A stretch of DNA of 64,000 bases from Methylocella sp. (GTDB lineage: Bacteria > Pseudomonadota > Alphaproteobacteria > Rhizobiales > Beijerinckiaceae). Made by a program: the position numbers and the translations under genes. Shown piece after piece: positions 44,311 to 53,315 of this stretch (its first letter is position 1; every line of letters starts with the position of its first letter). The stretch lies in NCBI GenBank assembly GCA_037200525.1, contig JBBCGG010000001.1:1778501-1842500 (forward strand), read 5' to 3'. Below the pieces are notes generated by a model. That model worked only from the letters and a program-made list of their open reading frames with translations. It did not search any database and was not told the DNA's origin.

Positions 44311-45195
44311 ATGACGCGCTCAATGAACCCTCTCGCCAACAGACCAGTATCCAAGATGAACGGCCTCGGCAACGAGATCGTGGTTTTAGATCTGCGCGGC
44401 GCTGGCCTCAAAGTCAGCGGGCCGGAGGCGCGGGCGATCGCACGCGGCCAGGGTCTGGCTTTTGATCAACTCATGGTGCTAGAGGAGCCGCGCACGGCCG
44501 GCGCCGAGGCTTTCATGACCATCTTCAATGCTGACGGCTCACAAGCGGGGGCCTGCGGCAATGGAACGCGCTGCGTCGCTTGGACTCTTATGCGCGGAAC
44601 CTCGCGCGAAAGGCTCATTCTGGAGACCGCGTCCGCACAGCTCGAATGCCGCCGCACGGGTGAGTGGAGCTTTTCCGTCGATATGGAGACCCCACGCCTC
44701 GGTTGGGACGAGATTCCCTTGGCCGCAGCCGTTGCGGATACTCGCGCGATCGATCTGGCGTTCGGTCCGCCTGATGCGCCCATTCTGCAGCAGCCGTCTG
44801 TGGTCAGCATGGGCAATCCCCATGCAATATTCTGGGTCGACGATATCGAGGCCTATGATCTCGCAGCTATCGGTCCGGCGCTCGAACATGATCCGATTTT
44901 CCCCGACCGCGCCAATATTTCGCTCGCGCATATCGTTTCGCGCGATCACATCGAGCTGAAAGTCTGGGAGCGCGGCGCTGGCCTCACCCGCGCCTGCGGT
45001 TCGGCCGCTTGCGCTGCGCTTGTCGCGGCGGCGCGGAAAAATCTCACCGGCCGTCATGCAACCGTGACATTGCCCGGCGGCGATCTCGCGATCGAATGGC
45101 GCGCGAGCGACGACATGGTCATCATGACCGGCCCCGTTGAACTTGAATTCGAAACTCGTCTCGACCCGGTTTTGTTCGCGGACATCGCCGCGTAA
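44311..45195 (+). CDS. dapF: Diaminopimelate epimerase
   Basis: Converts LL- to meso-diaminopimelate for lysine and peptidoglycan synthesis. The 294-residue product starts with the family [15 protein letters not shown] segment, has the first catalytic cysteine Cys82 in GACGNGTRC, the [13 protein letters not shown] segment, and the second catalytic cysteine Cys229 in [21 protein letters not shown] precedes the ATG. It is followed by a small membrane peptide gene and xerD on the same strand. Confidence 0.94.
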   Translation: MTRSMNPLANRPVSKMNGLGNEIVVLDLRGAGLKVSGPEARAIARGQGLAFDQLMVLEEPRTAGAEAFMTIFNADGSQAGACGNGTRCVAWTLMRGTSRERLILETASAQLECRRTGEWSFSVDMETPRLGWDEIPLAAAVADTRAIDLAFGPPDAPILQQPSVVSMGNPHAIFWVDDIEAYDLAAIGPALEHDPIFPDRANISLAHIVSRDHIELKVWERGAGLTRACGSAACAALVAAARKNLTGRHATVTLPGGDLAIEWRASDDMVIMTGPVELEFETRLDPVLFADIAA

Positions 45196-45360
45196 CCGTC
45201 CACCCGATGCTCGGGCGCTTTCTGGCGCGGTTTCCCTGGCGCCGCCGTATGTTTGCCTGGCCGCATGATCTGATCTGAAAAGTTGGACCCTTGGGACGAG
45301 ATCCTGCTTGCCTCAAGCGCAACGTTGGACCGATAAGGCAAGCTGCTTTCGGAGGATCGC

Positions 45361-45504
45361 TTGCCCAGCCTGATTCGTTTCCTGTTGGTTGTCGCCATTT
45401 TAGCCGGCATCGGTTTCGCGGGAATGGTCGCACTGGTGACGTTCGTGAAGCCCGAGCCGCGCGAAATCAGCCAAACGATTCCGCCGGCGCGGCTGAACAA
45501 ATAG
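45361..45504 (+). CDS. Small membrane protein upstream of xerD
   Basis: A 47-residue frame starting at TTG with CGGAGGATCGC upstream. One transmembrane helix (LLVVAILAGIGFAGMVALVTF) is followed by a short polar tail KPEPREISQTIPPARLNK. Small proteins with this REISQTIPP-like tail next to xerD are familiar in the order. It ends 8 bp before the xerD start, so the two are probably co-transcribed. Function unknown. Confidence 0.65.
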   Translation: MPSLIRFLLVVAILAGIGFAGMVALVTFVKPEPREISQTIPPARLNK

Positions 45505-45512
45505 GTGAGTTC

Positions 45513-46475
45513 ATGGCGGCCAAGCACGGCTCCGCGCGTCTGATCGAGAGTTTCCTCGAGATGATCGCCGCCGAGCGGGGCGCGGCGAAAAACACCCTGG
45601 AAGCCAACCGCCGCGATCTTTCCGACTATGCCGCCCGTTTAGCCGATGTCGACAAGACGCCGCTGGAGGCGACCAGCGACGACATCCGGGCTTATCTTTC
45701 GCATTTGGAAAAGCGCGGCTTGAGAGCGGCCTCGAGCGCCCGCAAACTCTCATCGATGCGCCAGTTCCATCGCTTTCTCGTCGCGGAAGGAAGGCGCGCC
45801 GACGATCCCGCCGCCATTCTCGAAGGGCCGCGCCGGGGGCGCCCGCTGCCAAAAATCCTCTCGATCGGCGAAGTCGATCATTTATTGGCGGTCTCGAAGG
45901 AGGGTCTCGACGATTCCGCCCGTCCGGGCGGCGAGCGGCTGCGCGCGCTGCGCACCGCCGGTCTGCTCGAACTCCTTTACGCGACGGGACTGCGCGTCTC
46001 CGAACTCGTGGCGCTCCCCAAAAGCGTGGCGCGCGGCAAAGAGCCGCTCATCCAGGTTCGCGGCAAGGGAGGCCGCGACCGGCTGGCCCCGATATCGACC
46101 GCCGCGCGTCAGGCAATCCTCGCCTATCGCGTCTTTCTCGAACGAAAGCAGCCTGGCGCCGCCGCCGCCCCCTGGTTGTTTCCGGCCGACAGCGAAAGCG
46201 GTCATCTGACCCGGCAGGCTTTCGCCCGTGACCTGAAGATTTGCGCGGTGGCGGCCGGCATCGCCTCAGTGCGAATTAGTCCGCATGTGCTGCGCCATGC
46301 CTTCGCCAGCCATCTTTTGCAGAATGGCGCCGATCTGCGCGTCGTACAGGAATTGCTGGGCCACGCCGATATTTCAACGACGCAAATCTATACCCACGTG
46401 CTCGATGAGAGGATGAAAGCCATGGTGCGCGACCTGCATCCGCTCGGCGACGATGAGGCCTCATCATCGAGGTGA
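45513..46475 (+). CDS. xerD: Site-specific tyrosine recombinase XerD
   Basis: Resolves chromosome dimers at dif with XerC and FtsK. The 320-residue product has the N-terminal SAM-like domain (LIESFLEMIAAERGAAKNTL, then SYAARLADV-like helices) and the catalytic domain with Arg in ATGLRVSELVAL, the HxxR box in PHVLRHAFASHLL, the second His in LLGHADISTTQIY and the Tyr in IYTHV. The start at 45,513 is preceded by AGGTGAG. The similarity is to the XerD rather than XerC type; this distinction is family inference. Confidence 0.92.
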   Translation: MAAKHGSARLIESFLEMIAAERGAAKNTLEANRRDLSDYAARLADVDKTPLEATSDDIRAYLSHLEKRGLRAASSARKLSSMRQFHRFLVAEGRRADDPAAILEGPRRGRPLPKILSIGEVDHLLAVSKEGLDDSARPGGERLRALRTAGLLELLYATGLRVSELVALPKSVARGKEPLIQVRGKGGRDRLAPISTAARQAILAYRVFLERKQPGAAAAPWLFPADSESGHLTRQAFARDLKICAVAAGIASVRISPHVLRHAFASHLLQNGADLRVVQELLGHADISTTQIYTHVLDERMKAMVRDLHPLGDDEASSSR

Positions 46476-46482
46476 TCCGCCG

Positions 46483-47208
46483 CTACGGAGCCGTCTGGCC
46501 GCCGCGGAGCCAGCTGCGCAAAAAGGCTCCGGACCAGCGCGCAATGGCCGCATCGTGCCGGAACCAGCCGCCAAAATGGCGGTGGAACGGACGCGCGCCA
46601 GGAAACGGCAGGCGCTCGCTCTTCCGGGCGGACCAGCGGCACATCATGGTGAAAGTAACTTCTGGATGGAATTGGAAGCCGAAGGCGTTCGCGCCGTAAC
46701 GGATGGCCTGCGCCTCGAAATCCTTGCCCTTTGCGAGAAGGGTGGCCCCGTTCGGCAGGTCGAAGCCCTCGCGATGCCATTGATAGACCCGGGAAGGGAA
46801 CCGGCAATCGCAGATCTTATGGCCGTGTTCGGTCGGATCGATAGGGTAATAGCCAACCTCGACGCGGCCCTGCGGATGCGGGCGCACGCGGTGGCCAAGA
46901 TGACGCGCTAGCATTTGCGCGCCGAGGCAAATGCCAAGAAACGGCTTCTCTTCCTTCAGCGGAACCCCGATCCAGTCGATTTCGCGCCGAATCCAATCGT
47001 CCTGGTCGTTGGCGCTCATCGAGCCGCCGAAGATGATGGAGCCGACATGGCCATCAAGGGTTTTCGGCAGCGAATCACCTAAGGACGGCCGGCGGATGTC
47101 AAGCTCATAGCCGTTAGCGCGCAAAAGCCGACCAAGCCGCCCCGGCGTCGAGTTATGTTGGTGCAGGACGACGAGAACCCTGCCTGATGATTCAACGCTC
47201 GTTGGCAT
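46483..47208 (-). CDS. Class I glutamine amidotransferase
   Basis: A 241-residue stand-alone GATase1 domain. The catalytic triad is visible: Cys94 in GICLGAQML, His181 and Glu183 in FQFHPEVT. The oxyanion region IIFGGSMSANDQDDW is also typical. It belongs to the GuaA-like stand-alone group whose substrates are mostly unknown (some hydrolyse gamma-glutamyl compounds). It is convergent with xerD, 7 bp apart. The C-terminal 50 residues are unusually Arg- and Trp-rich. Confidence 0.85.
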   Translation of the reverse strand: MPTSVESSGRVLVVLHQHNSTPGRLGRLLRANGYELDIRRPSLGDSLPKTLDGHVGSIIFGGSMSANDQDDWIRREIDWIGVPLKEEKPFLGICLGAQMLARHLGHRVRPHPQGRVEVGYYPIDPTEHGHKICDCRFPSRVYQWHREGFDLPNGATLLAKGKDFEAQAIRYGANAFGFQFHPEVTFTMMCRWSARKSERLPFPGARPFHRHFGGWFRHDAAIARWSGAFLRSWLRGGQTAP

Positions 47209-47253
47209 CGCTAACTTGTTTGACGTACATCCAACCCAGGCGAAACAGCAGCA

Positions 47254-48069
47254 TTAAACAGAATCATGGCGTTTTTGCTGCATCCGCGAAATCAACATCA
47301 GGATCACGTCTTTTGGCATAAAGGCCAAGACCGCCATACCAATTTTATTGAACAAACCCGGTATAATCTCGCGTTTTCCCGCCATTAGTCCTGCGTAGCC
47401 TGCCTCGGCGACTTCCATTGAGGACGTCGCCGGCATGCGATCGAGATTCATGCCCGCGCCAAATTTAGCTCGAGCCTGAAACCCGGTGGGGGTAACGCCC
47501 GGGCATAAAGCAGTGACGGTGACGCCATCCGAGCGCAATTCCCGCGAGAGCCCAAGCGAAAACGAGAGAACAAAAGCTTTCGAAGCGTAATAGACGGTCA
47601 TGCCCGGACCGCCCGGAAAATAGGCCGCGACCGAAGCGACGTTCAGGATTTTCCCGCGAGCCGCGCGAATCTGTGGGAGAAAACGCAAGGTAATTTCAAC
47701 GAGGGCGCGGACATTCAGGTCCACGATCCCCAATTGCTCCGTAGATTCAAGGTCAGCCACATCGCCCGCAAGGCCAAATCCGGCGTTGTTGACAAGAATT
47801 TCGGGCGTAGCTTGCGCCGCCTCGAGCCCGGCTGCGATCGCCGCCGCGGCGCCTTGTTGCTCCAGATCGCAGACAAGCACCAAGGGGCGCGGGCGCCCCG
47901 ACGCCGCAATTTCATTGGCGAGCGCCTCAAGCTTGTCGCCGCTGCGCGCCGCCAAAGCGAGGTCGTGACCATGCCGGGCGAAAACGCGGGCGAGATCCGC
48001 GCCGATTCCGCCGGACGCGCCGGTGATCAACGCAACGCGGCGATAGCTCTGGCGGATGTCGTCGCTCAT
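47254..48069 (-). CDS. Short-chain dehydrogenase/reductase
   Basis: A 271-residue classical SDR: cofactor-binding TGASGGIGADLARVFARHG, the NNAG motif in ILVNNAGFGLAGD, the catalytic Tyr and Lys in YYASKAFVLSFS, preceded by Ser in LNVASVAAYFPG, and a C-terminal hydrophobic helix (FNKIGMAVLAFMPKDVILML) as in the membrane-associated DltE-like group. The ATG at 48,069 with GGGGGAAAGC upstream is preferred. It overlaps the end of the TerB-like gene by 4 bp. Substrate unknown. Confidence 0.87.
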   Translation of the reverse strand: MSDDIRQSYRRVALITGASGGIGADLARVFARHGHDLALAARSGDKLEALANEIAASGRPRPLVLVCDLEQQGAAAAIAAGLEAAQATPEILVNNAGFGLAGDVADLESTEQLGIVDLNVRALVEITLRFLPQIRAARGKILNVASVAAYFPGGPGMTVYYASKAFVLSFSLGLSRELRSDGVTVTALCPGVTPTGFQARAKFGAGMNLDRMPATSSMEVAEAGYAGLMAGKREIIPGLFNKIGMAVLAFMPKDVILMLISRMQQKRHDSV

Positions 48070-48571
48070 GCTTTCCCCCTGGCGGCCGGAGTGGACCAAG
48101 GGCCCTCCGTCACCGGCTCTGGCTCGGTGGTTGCGCCGATTACGCGCTGACGCAGCAAAATCCGGTCGCGATTCGAAACGCCGAGCAATTCGGCGACGCG
48201 CCAGACCGTATTATCCTCCAATTCGTCGATGACCCCATCGGCGAAGGCGATGTCCCACATCATCTCGATGACTTTGAGCCGGCCATCTTCATCGAGAGTG
48301 CGTTTTAAAACGCTGGTAAATTGGTAAAAATCAACGGCGTCGCGATCGCTTTGCTCGGCTTTCGCGATCAATTGCGCGGTTGCGGCATCATCTAGCCCAA
48401 AGCGCTCCTCTATGATCGCCTTTAGCCTGCGCCGCTCCAGATCATCCGCTTGGCCGTCGGCGCTCGCGACGTGAATCAGCAGAGCCACGGCGGCGAGGCG
48501 GTAATCGTTCTCTTCTCGGCGGCATTGGCTCCGCTAAGTTCGGCGATGAAGCTCTTCAACGCATCAAACAT
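48066..48571 (-). pseudogene. TerB-like (tellurite-resistance family) gene with a frameshift
   Basis: The N-terminus MFDALKSFIAELSGANAAEK starts at an ATG (48,571) with GGAGGCTTTG upstream, but that frame stops early at a TGA. The body of the protein continues in another frame as DYRLAAVALLIHVASADGQA..., the usual TerB sequence, to 48,066, and this second frame has no plausible start of its own. A single-base deletion near 48,500 explains both parts. It may be a sequencing error, a recent mutation, or less likely a programmed frameshift. If intact it would be a cytoplasmic TerB-like helical protein of about 165 residues. Confidence 0.7.
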
Positions 48572-48624
48572 CAAAGCCTCCGGGGCGGCGCCGCGCCCAG
48601 GATGGGGCGATTGCGAGCCTAATT

Positions 48625-49035
48625 CTAGCGCAGAAAAACACAGGCCCAATAGCCTTCCGGCCGATCGTAGACGTAACGCAGATGGCTGATCCAGGCCCGG
48701 CATTTGGCTCTCGACGGAAAGCAGACATGCTCATCCCGCCAATCGACGAGCACGCGGCCATCTGGACCCCTATATGGGCGCCCGCCCGAAAAATGCCCGT
48801 AATAGACGGAGCGCCAGGGCAAAGTTTCGGCGGTCACGCCTTGCGGCTCCCATATCGGCAACCCGATCGAGCAAGCAACGCCTTCAAACGGATCTTCGCC
48901 GCCTACCGGAGCGCGGTCAGGGTAGTCGGCGGCATGACCCGGCGCGGAAAGGCCGAGAGCCGCGATGACGGACAAAACCCCGGCCATTGCGCGCACCGCG
49001 TCGCGCGCTCCCGCTGTCTTCCTGTTGCGGCTCAT
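48625..49035 (-). CDS. Secreted hypothetical protein
   Basis: A 136-residue product with a signal peptide (AVRAMAGVLSVIAALGLSAPG, cut after HAA) and a mature domain with Trp/Tyr-rich strands (ETLPWRSVYYGHFSGGRPY, then DWRDEHVCFPSRAKCRAWIS) and three cysteines. The ATG at 49,035 is preceded by AAAGGAACGC. No named family recognised. Confidence 0.6.
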   Translation of the reverse strand: MSRNRKTAGARDAVRAMAGVLSVIAALGLSAPGHAADYPDRAPVGGEDPFEGVACSIGLPIWEPQGVTAETLPWRSVYYGHFSGGRPYRGPDGRVLVDWRDEHVCFPSRAKCRAWISHLRYVYDRPEGYWACVFLR

Positions 49036-49315
49036 TCCTTGCGTTCCTTTAATTCCGGTTGCGCGACTTGTGCGAAGCAAGCCATATTTCGCAATGCGAA
49101 GGCGTCTCAACCTTTGCCCAGAAAACGGCTTGGCCGCAAGGGTCAAAGCTTTGCTGTTTTAGGAGCAGCCAGAATTGACTTTCGCGCGATAAGGGGATTT
49201 CCCCTCGGCGCAGAAAGCCACTACAGAAATTAAAGAAACGTTGGACACAAGCAACCGGGTCATCGTTGCGCGGCGCTCCCCGGCGCGCTCGCGGTGACGA
49301 TCGCCCTCTGGGACT

Positions 49316-51751
49316 ATGATGAAATTCACGCTTTCCTGGCTCAAGGACCATATCGAGACCGATGCAACGCTGGACGAGATCGTCGCGACGCTGACGAAGA
49401 TCGGCCTTGAGGTCGAGCATGTCGATGATCCTGCGGTGACGCTTCAAGATTTTGTCATCGCTCAGGTGATCGAGGCGAACCCGCATCCCAACGCCGACAG
49501 GCTGCGGGTCTGCCGCGTCGACATCGGCGGCGAGGGTCTTGTGCAGGTTGTCTGCGGCGCGCCCAATGCGCGGGCCGGCCTTAAAACTGTGTTTGCGCCG
49601 CCCGGCGCGTTTATTCCCGCGAAAAAGATCACGCTGGGAAAGGGCGTCATTCGCGGCGTCGAATCGAACGGCATGCTCTGTTCGGGCGCCGAACTCGGCT
49701 TGTCCGAGGACCACGATGGCATCTTTGATCTCGCCAGCGACGCGCCTGTCGGTGCCCGTTTCGCGGCATGGGCCGGCCTCGCCGATCCTGTCATCGAGAT
49801 CAATCTGTTGCCGAATCGCCCGGACGCCATGGGCGTCGAGGGCATCGCCCGCGATCTTGCCGCCGCTGGGCTCGGCAAATTCATAAATCGCGCCGTCGCC
49901 CCGATCGAGGGTTTCTTTCCATGTCCAGTGGCAGCCCGTCTCGATTTTTCCGCCCATGACGTGCATCTTGCGCCGGCTTTCGCGCTGCGTCTGGTGCGCG
50001 ACGTTCGTAACGGGCCGAGCCCGGAATGGCTGCAAAAACGGCTGAAGGCGATCGGCTTGCGGCCCATTAATGCGCTCGTCGACATCACCAATTTTCTCGC
50101 CTTCGACCGAGCGCGGCCGCTGCACGCGTTCGACGCAAACAAAGTGCGCGGCGATCTAACCATCCGCCGCGCGAAAACCGGCGAGACTTTGGCCGCGCTC
50201 GACGGACGAGCTTATGCGCTGGATGGCGAGATGGTCGTCATCGCCGATGATCACGGCGTCGAATCGCTGGCCGGAATCATGGGCGGGGAGGCTTCGGGCT
50301 GCGACGAGGCGACGACGGATGTGTTGCTCGAATCAGCTCTATGGGACCCTGTCAACATCGCGCGGACCGGCCGCAAGCTTGGCCTTAACTCGGACGCCCG
50401 CTACCGCTTCGAGCGAGGAGTCGATCCGACCTTTTGCCTGCCGGGCCTTGACCTCGCCACATCCCTCGTTCTTGAGCTTTGCGGCGGGGAGCCCTCGCAA
50501 AAGCTGCTGGCCGGAAAAATTCCCCATCCCGACAAACGCACCGTCTTTTTCTTCAGCGATGTCTCCCGGCTCACGGGCCTGGAGCTGGAATCCTCCGAGA
50601 TGACCGGGATTCTGGAACATCTTGGCTTTGATCTCGCCTATTCGCCCGGCAATAGCGACCGCATCGTGGTCAAGGCGCCCTCATGGCGCCCAGATATCGA
50701 AGGCGCAGCCGATCTTGTCGAAGAAATCGTGCGCATCGCCGGGCTCGATCGAGTGGTCTCGCGCCCATTTCTCCGCGAGTCCGCGGATGTTCCACTACCG
50801 GTGCTGACGCCACTGCAAAAGCGCGTCAAAACCGCCAAGCGCGCTTTGGCCGCCGTCGGCCTTGTTGAAGCGGTAACGTGGTCCTTTGTGTCGCACGCCC
50901 GCGCAGTTGCATTCGGGGGAGGGGCGCCGGCTCTCGCCCTCGCCAATCCAATCGCGTCCGATCTCTCCGACATGCGGCCGAGCCTGCTGCCGGGGTTGAT
51001 TGCGGCGGCGCAACGCAATGCCGATCGCGGCCACGGCGATGTCGCGCTGTTCGAGGTCGGCCAGATTTTCCTGGGCGATGGGGAGGCCGATCAGAGGATC
51101 GCCGCAGCCGCCATCCGTCAGGGCTCCGCTAAGGCGGCGGGAGCCGGGCGGCATTGGTTGGCCGCGCCGGCGAAGGCCGATGTTTTCGACGCAAAAGCAG
51201 ATGTCCTCGCCCTGCTTTCAGCGCTGGGCGTTCCCTCCGGCGGCGTGCAGATCATACCGGGCGGTCCGAACTGGCTGCATCCTGGCCGTTCGGCGACTTT
51301 GCAGTTCGGGCCGAAAAATAAAATCGGCTCGTTTGGCGAAATTCATCCCCGCGCGCTGGAGATGCTTGGCGCCGAAGGGCCGATGATTGGCTTCGAACTT
51401 GTTCTAAATGACATACCAGTGACAAAATCCAAGCCGACAAAAGCTAAATCCAAGCTCGAACTTTCGGAATTCATGCCTTTGCAACGCGATTTCGCCTTTG
51501 TCGTCGATCGCTCCGTCCTCGCTGGCGACATTGTGAAGGCCGCGCTTGCCGGAGAGCGTCTGCTTGCGACGGACGCCGATGTTTTCGATGTCTATGAAGG
51601 GTCGGGGATCCCCGAGGGCAAGAAATCGGTGGCTATCTCTGTGACTTTGCAGCCGCGCGACAAAACCTTGACCGAGGCCGAGATCGACGCCGCCGCCGCC
51701 AAAATCATTGCCGAAGTGACGAAGAAAACCGGCGCGATCTTAAGAGGATAA
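49316..51751 (+). CDS. pheT: Phenylalanyl-tRNA synthetase beta subunit
   Basis: Charges tRNA-Phe as the beta chain of an alpha2-beta2 enzyme. The 811-residue length is normal. Domains in order: N-terminal EMAP-like tRNA-binding domain (VIAQVIEANPHPNADRLRVC, 45-64), B3/B4 editing domain (RPINALVDITNFLAFDRARP), B5, the catalytic-like core (WRPDIEGAADLVEEIVRI), and the C-terminal ferredoxin-fold anticodon-binding domain (MPLQRDFAFVVDRS onward). pheS, normally just upstream, is not present. rpmI and rplT, which usually precede pheST, lie convergently downstream on the other strand, so the block is rearranged. Confidence 0.96.
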   Translation: MMKFTLSWLKDHIETDATLDEIVATLTKIGLEVEHVDDPAVTLQDFVIAQVIEANPHPNADRLRVCRVDIGGEGLVQVVCGAPNARAGLKTVFAPPGAFIPAKKITLGKGVIRGVESNGMLCSGAELGLSEDHDGIFDLASDAPVGARFAAWAGLADPVIEINLLPNRPDAMGVEGIARDLAAAGLGKFINRAVAPIEGFFPCPVAARLDFSAHDVHLAPAFALRLVRDVRNGPSPEWLQKRLKAIGLRPINALVDITNFLAFDRARPLHAFDANKVRGDLTIRRAKTGETLAALDGRAYALDGEMVVIADDHGVESLAGIMGGEASGCDEATTDVLLESALWDPVNIARTGRKLGLNSDARYRFERGVDPTFCLPGLDLATSLVLELCGGEPSQKLLAGKIPHPDKRTVFFFSDVSRLTGLELESSEMTGILEHLGFDLAYSPGNSDRIVVKAPSWRPDIEGAADLVEEIVRIAGLDRVVSRPFLRESADVPLPVLTPLQKRVKTAKRALAAVGLVEAVTWSFVSHARAVAFGGGAPALALANPIASDLSDMRPSLLPGLIAAAQRNADRGHGDVALFEVGQIFLGDGEADQRIAAAAIRQGSAKAAGAGRHWLAAPAKADVFDAKADVLALLSALGVPSGGVQIIPGGPNWLHPGRSATLQFGPKNKIGSFGEIHPRALEMLGAEGPMIGFELVLNDIPVTKSKPTKAKSKLELSEFMPLQRDFAFVVDRSVLAGDIVKAALAGERLLATDADVFDVYEGSGIPEGKKSVAISVTLQPRDKTLTEAEIDAAAAKIIAEVTKKTGAILRG

Positions 51752-51755
51752 GGAT

Positions 51756-52181
51756 TTGCGATCTCTCTCCACGATAACCCTTGCGGCGATCCTTGGTTTC
51801 GCGTTGCCGGCAGCCACTATGGCCGCGCCGAGCACAATCAATGATTGCGAAAAAATCCAGGCCGCCGATGCCTATAATCAATGCCTGGCCATTTTTGGCC
51901 CGGTTGCTCATACGCACGGCGCCGCCACCGCGAAAGATTTTGGAGGCGATGGCGACGGCGATGGATCCGGAGCCGATGTGGTCGAGACGGCCAGTCCCGA
52001 GGCTTCAGTTGCGCAAAAAGAGCGGCATTCCTCGCATGGCCGCCATTCCGTGAGCCGCGGGTCGCGGCATTACCATTACCACTATCATTCCCATAAGCGC
52101 AGCAGCAGCGCGCAGGAGAGGCATGCCCACGGCAAAACGCTCGCCTTCAGCGTGATTTCGGGCCACACAAAAGTACGCTGA
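51756..52181 (+). CDS. Secreted hypothetical protein, His-rich C-terminus
   Basis: A 141-residue product starting at TTG 4 bp after pheT. Signal peptide LRSLSTITLAAILGFALPA, then a short Cys-containing segment (INDCEKIQAADAYNQCLAIF), a Gly/Asp-rich linker and a His/Ser-rich tail (RGSRHYHYHYHSHKRSSS). AGAGGATAAGGA supplies a ribosome-binding site. It is probably co-transcribed with pheT. A metal-binding role is possible but unproven. Confidence 0.6.
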   Translation: MRSLSTITLAAILGFALPAATMAAPSTINDCEKIQAADAYNQCLAIFGPVAHTHGAATAKDFGGDGDGDGSGADVVETASPEASVAQKERHSSHGRHSVSRGSRHYHYHYHSHKRSSSAQERHAHGKTLAFSVISGHTKVR

Positions 52182-52214
52182 GCGAAACTCTCGCGGCGCC
52201 CGTCATCGGAATAC

Positions 52215-52243
52215 GAAAAAGGCGCTCCTTAGCGCCTTTTTGC
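52215..52243. terminator. Bidirectional rho-independent terminator
   Basis: AAAAAGGCGCT-CCTT-AGCGCCTTTTT: a 6-bp GC stem GGCGCT/AGCGCC with A/T tracts on both sides. It separates the pheT transcript from the convergent rpmI-rplT transcript. Confidence 0.9.
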
Positions 52244-52316
52244 TTGTCTGATGCTCGAAGCATCGGACCGAAGTCCGCTCTCACAGCATGGTTACTTCGA
52301 CTTGAAGGATCGCGCC

Positions 52317-52682
52317 TCAGGCCGAGGCGGGCAGCGCGCTCTTAGCCTTTTCGACGATCGCCTTGAAGGCTTCCGGCTCTTTGATGGCGAGTTCCGACAA
52401 TACTTTGCGATCGATTTCGATCCCGGCCCTGGCCAGGCCATCAATGAAGCGCGAATAGGTGATGCCCAGTTCGCGCACGGCCGCATTCAGGCGCTGGATC
52501 CACAAGGAGCGGAACACCCGCTTCCTGACTCGGCGGTCCTTCGTCGCCCATTGCATCGAGCGATCGACAGCCGCCTTGGCGGCGCGGATCGTGTTCTTGC
52601 GGCGGCCATAAAAGCCTTTCGCCGCTGTGAGTGTCTTCTTATGCTTGGCGTGCGACGTGACGCCGCGTTTAACGCGTGCCAT
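52317..52682 (-). CDS. rplT: 50S ribosomal protein L20
   Basis: The 121-residue L20 with the basic N-terminal extension [20 protein letters not shown] and core ([40 protein letters not shown]). It is an early assembly protein of the large subunit. It lies 67 bp downstream of rpmI, the usual gene order. It normally represses its own operon. Confidence 0.97.
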   Translation of the reverse strand: MARVKRGVTSHAKHKKTLTAAKGFYGRRKNTIRAAKAAVDRSMQWATKDRRVRKRVFRSLWIQRLNAAVRELGITYSRFIDGLARAGIEIDRKVLSELAIKEPEAFKAIVEKAKSALPASA

Positions 52683-52749
52683 GGCAAATCTCCGGATTAG
52701 CTAAATTGAACTGAACAAAGACAAAACTGGACAAGGCTCAAACAAGTCT

Positions 52750-52950
52750 TCAGCCGTACATCATAAAGTACTTGATGATATTGTCGCCGTCGCTCTTGAA
52801 CAGAACATTGGTGCCGCGCAAATTCCGGATTTGCTTATTGGTGCGTTTGATCATGCCGTGGCGTTTGCCGGCCTGCGCATACAAGACCTTGCCGGTGCCG
52901 GTGATCTTGAAGCGCTTCTTGACGCCTGATTTGGTCTTCAGTTTGGGCAT
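52750..52950 (-). CDS. rpmI: 50S ribosomal protein L35
   Basis: The 66-residue L35, starting at the family [20 protein letters not shown] segment and ending in [13 protein letters not shown]. The in-frame ATG further upstream at 52,983 is not used. It precedes rplT as expected; infC, often upstream, is absent from the window. Confidence 0.96.
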   Translation of the reverse strand: MPKLKTKSGVKKRFKITGTGKVLYAQAGKRHGMIKRTNKQIRNLRGTNVLFKSDGDNIIKYFMMYG

Positions 52951-53315
52951 TTTGCTCGTCTCCGTCGGGCGGCTGGCCCGCAATTGTTAATCGAGTGGAA
53001 CCTTAAGGCCCACTCTCGTTCGTTTCCGAACGAGCGAACGAACCGCCACGGCAGCCCTACAGCCGGTCGGTTCGAAGCCCGCGTTTATAAAGAAAGCGCG
53101 ACGAAAAGCAATGGCCTGATCGCAAAACCTGACAAATAGGCCGCCGCCGCGCGGACCGACCTAGATCGCCCAGGCCGGGAGCGAAAATTTTCGGCGTACC
53201 GGTCGCTACAAACGAAAAATTCGGCTAGATTCTGCGGCGAGCGAAGCCTAGGCTCTAACAACGAAGCTTTACTTCGGCGACCAGCGCTGGCGGGATTGAA
53301 CGAAAGAGATTCGCA
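52951..53315. other. Divergent region rpmI/cydA with inverted repeat
   Basis: About 365 bp between divergent rpmI and cydA. A perfect inverted repeat CTCGTTCG-TTTC-CGAACGAG at 53,015-53,034 lies about 65 bp before rpmI. In the rpmI leader RNA it would form a hairpin, where L20 autoregulation is known to act in other bacteria. As DNA it could be an operator. Confidence 0.5.

Noticed and set aside
49049-50125. 358-residue open frame antisense to pheT
   Set aside because: Its composition mirrors the pheT coding strand and no family pattern is present.
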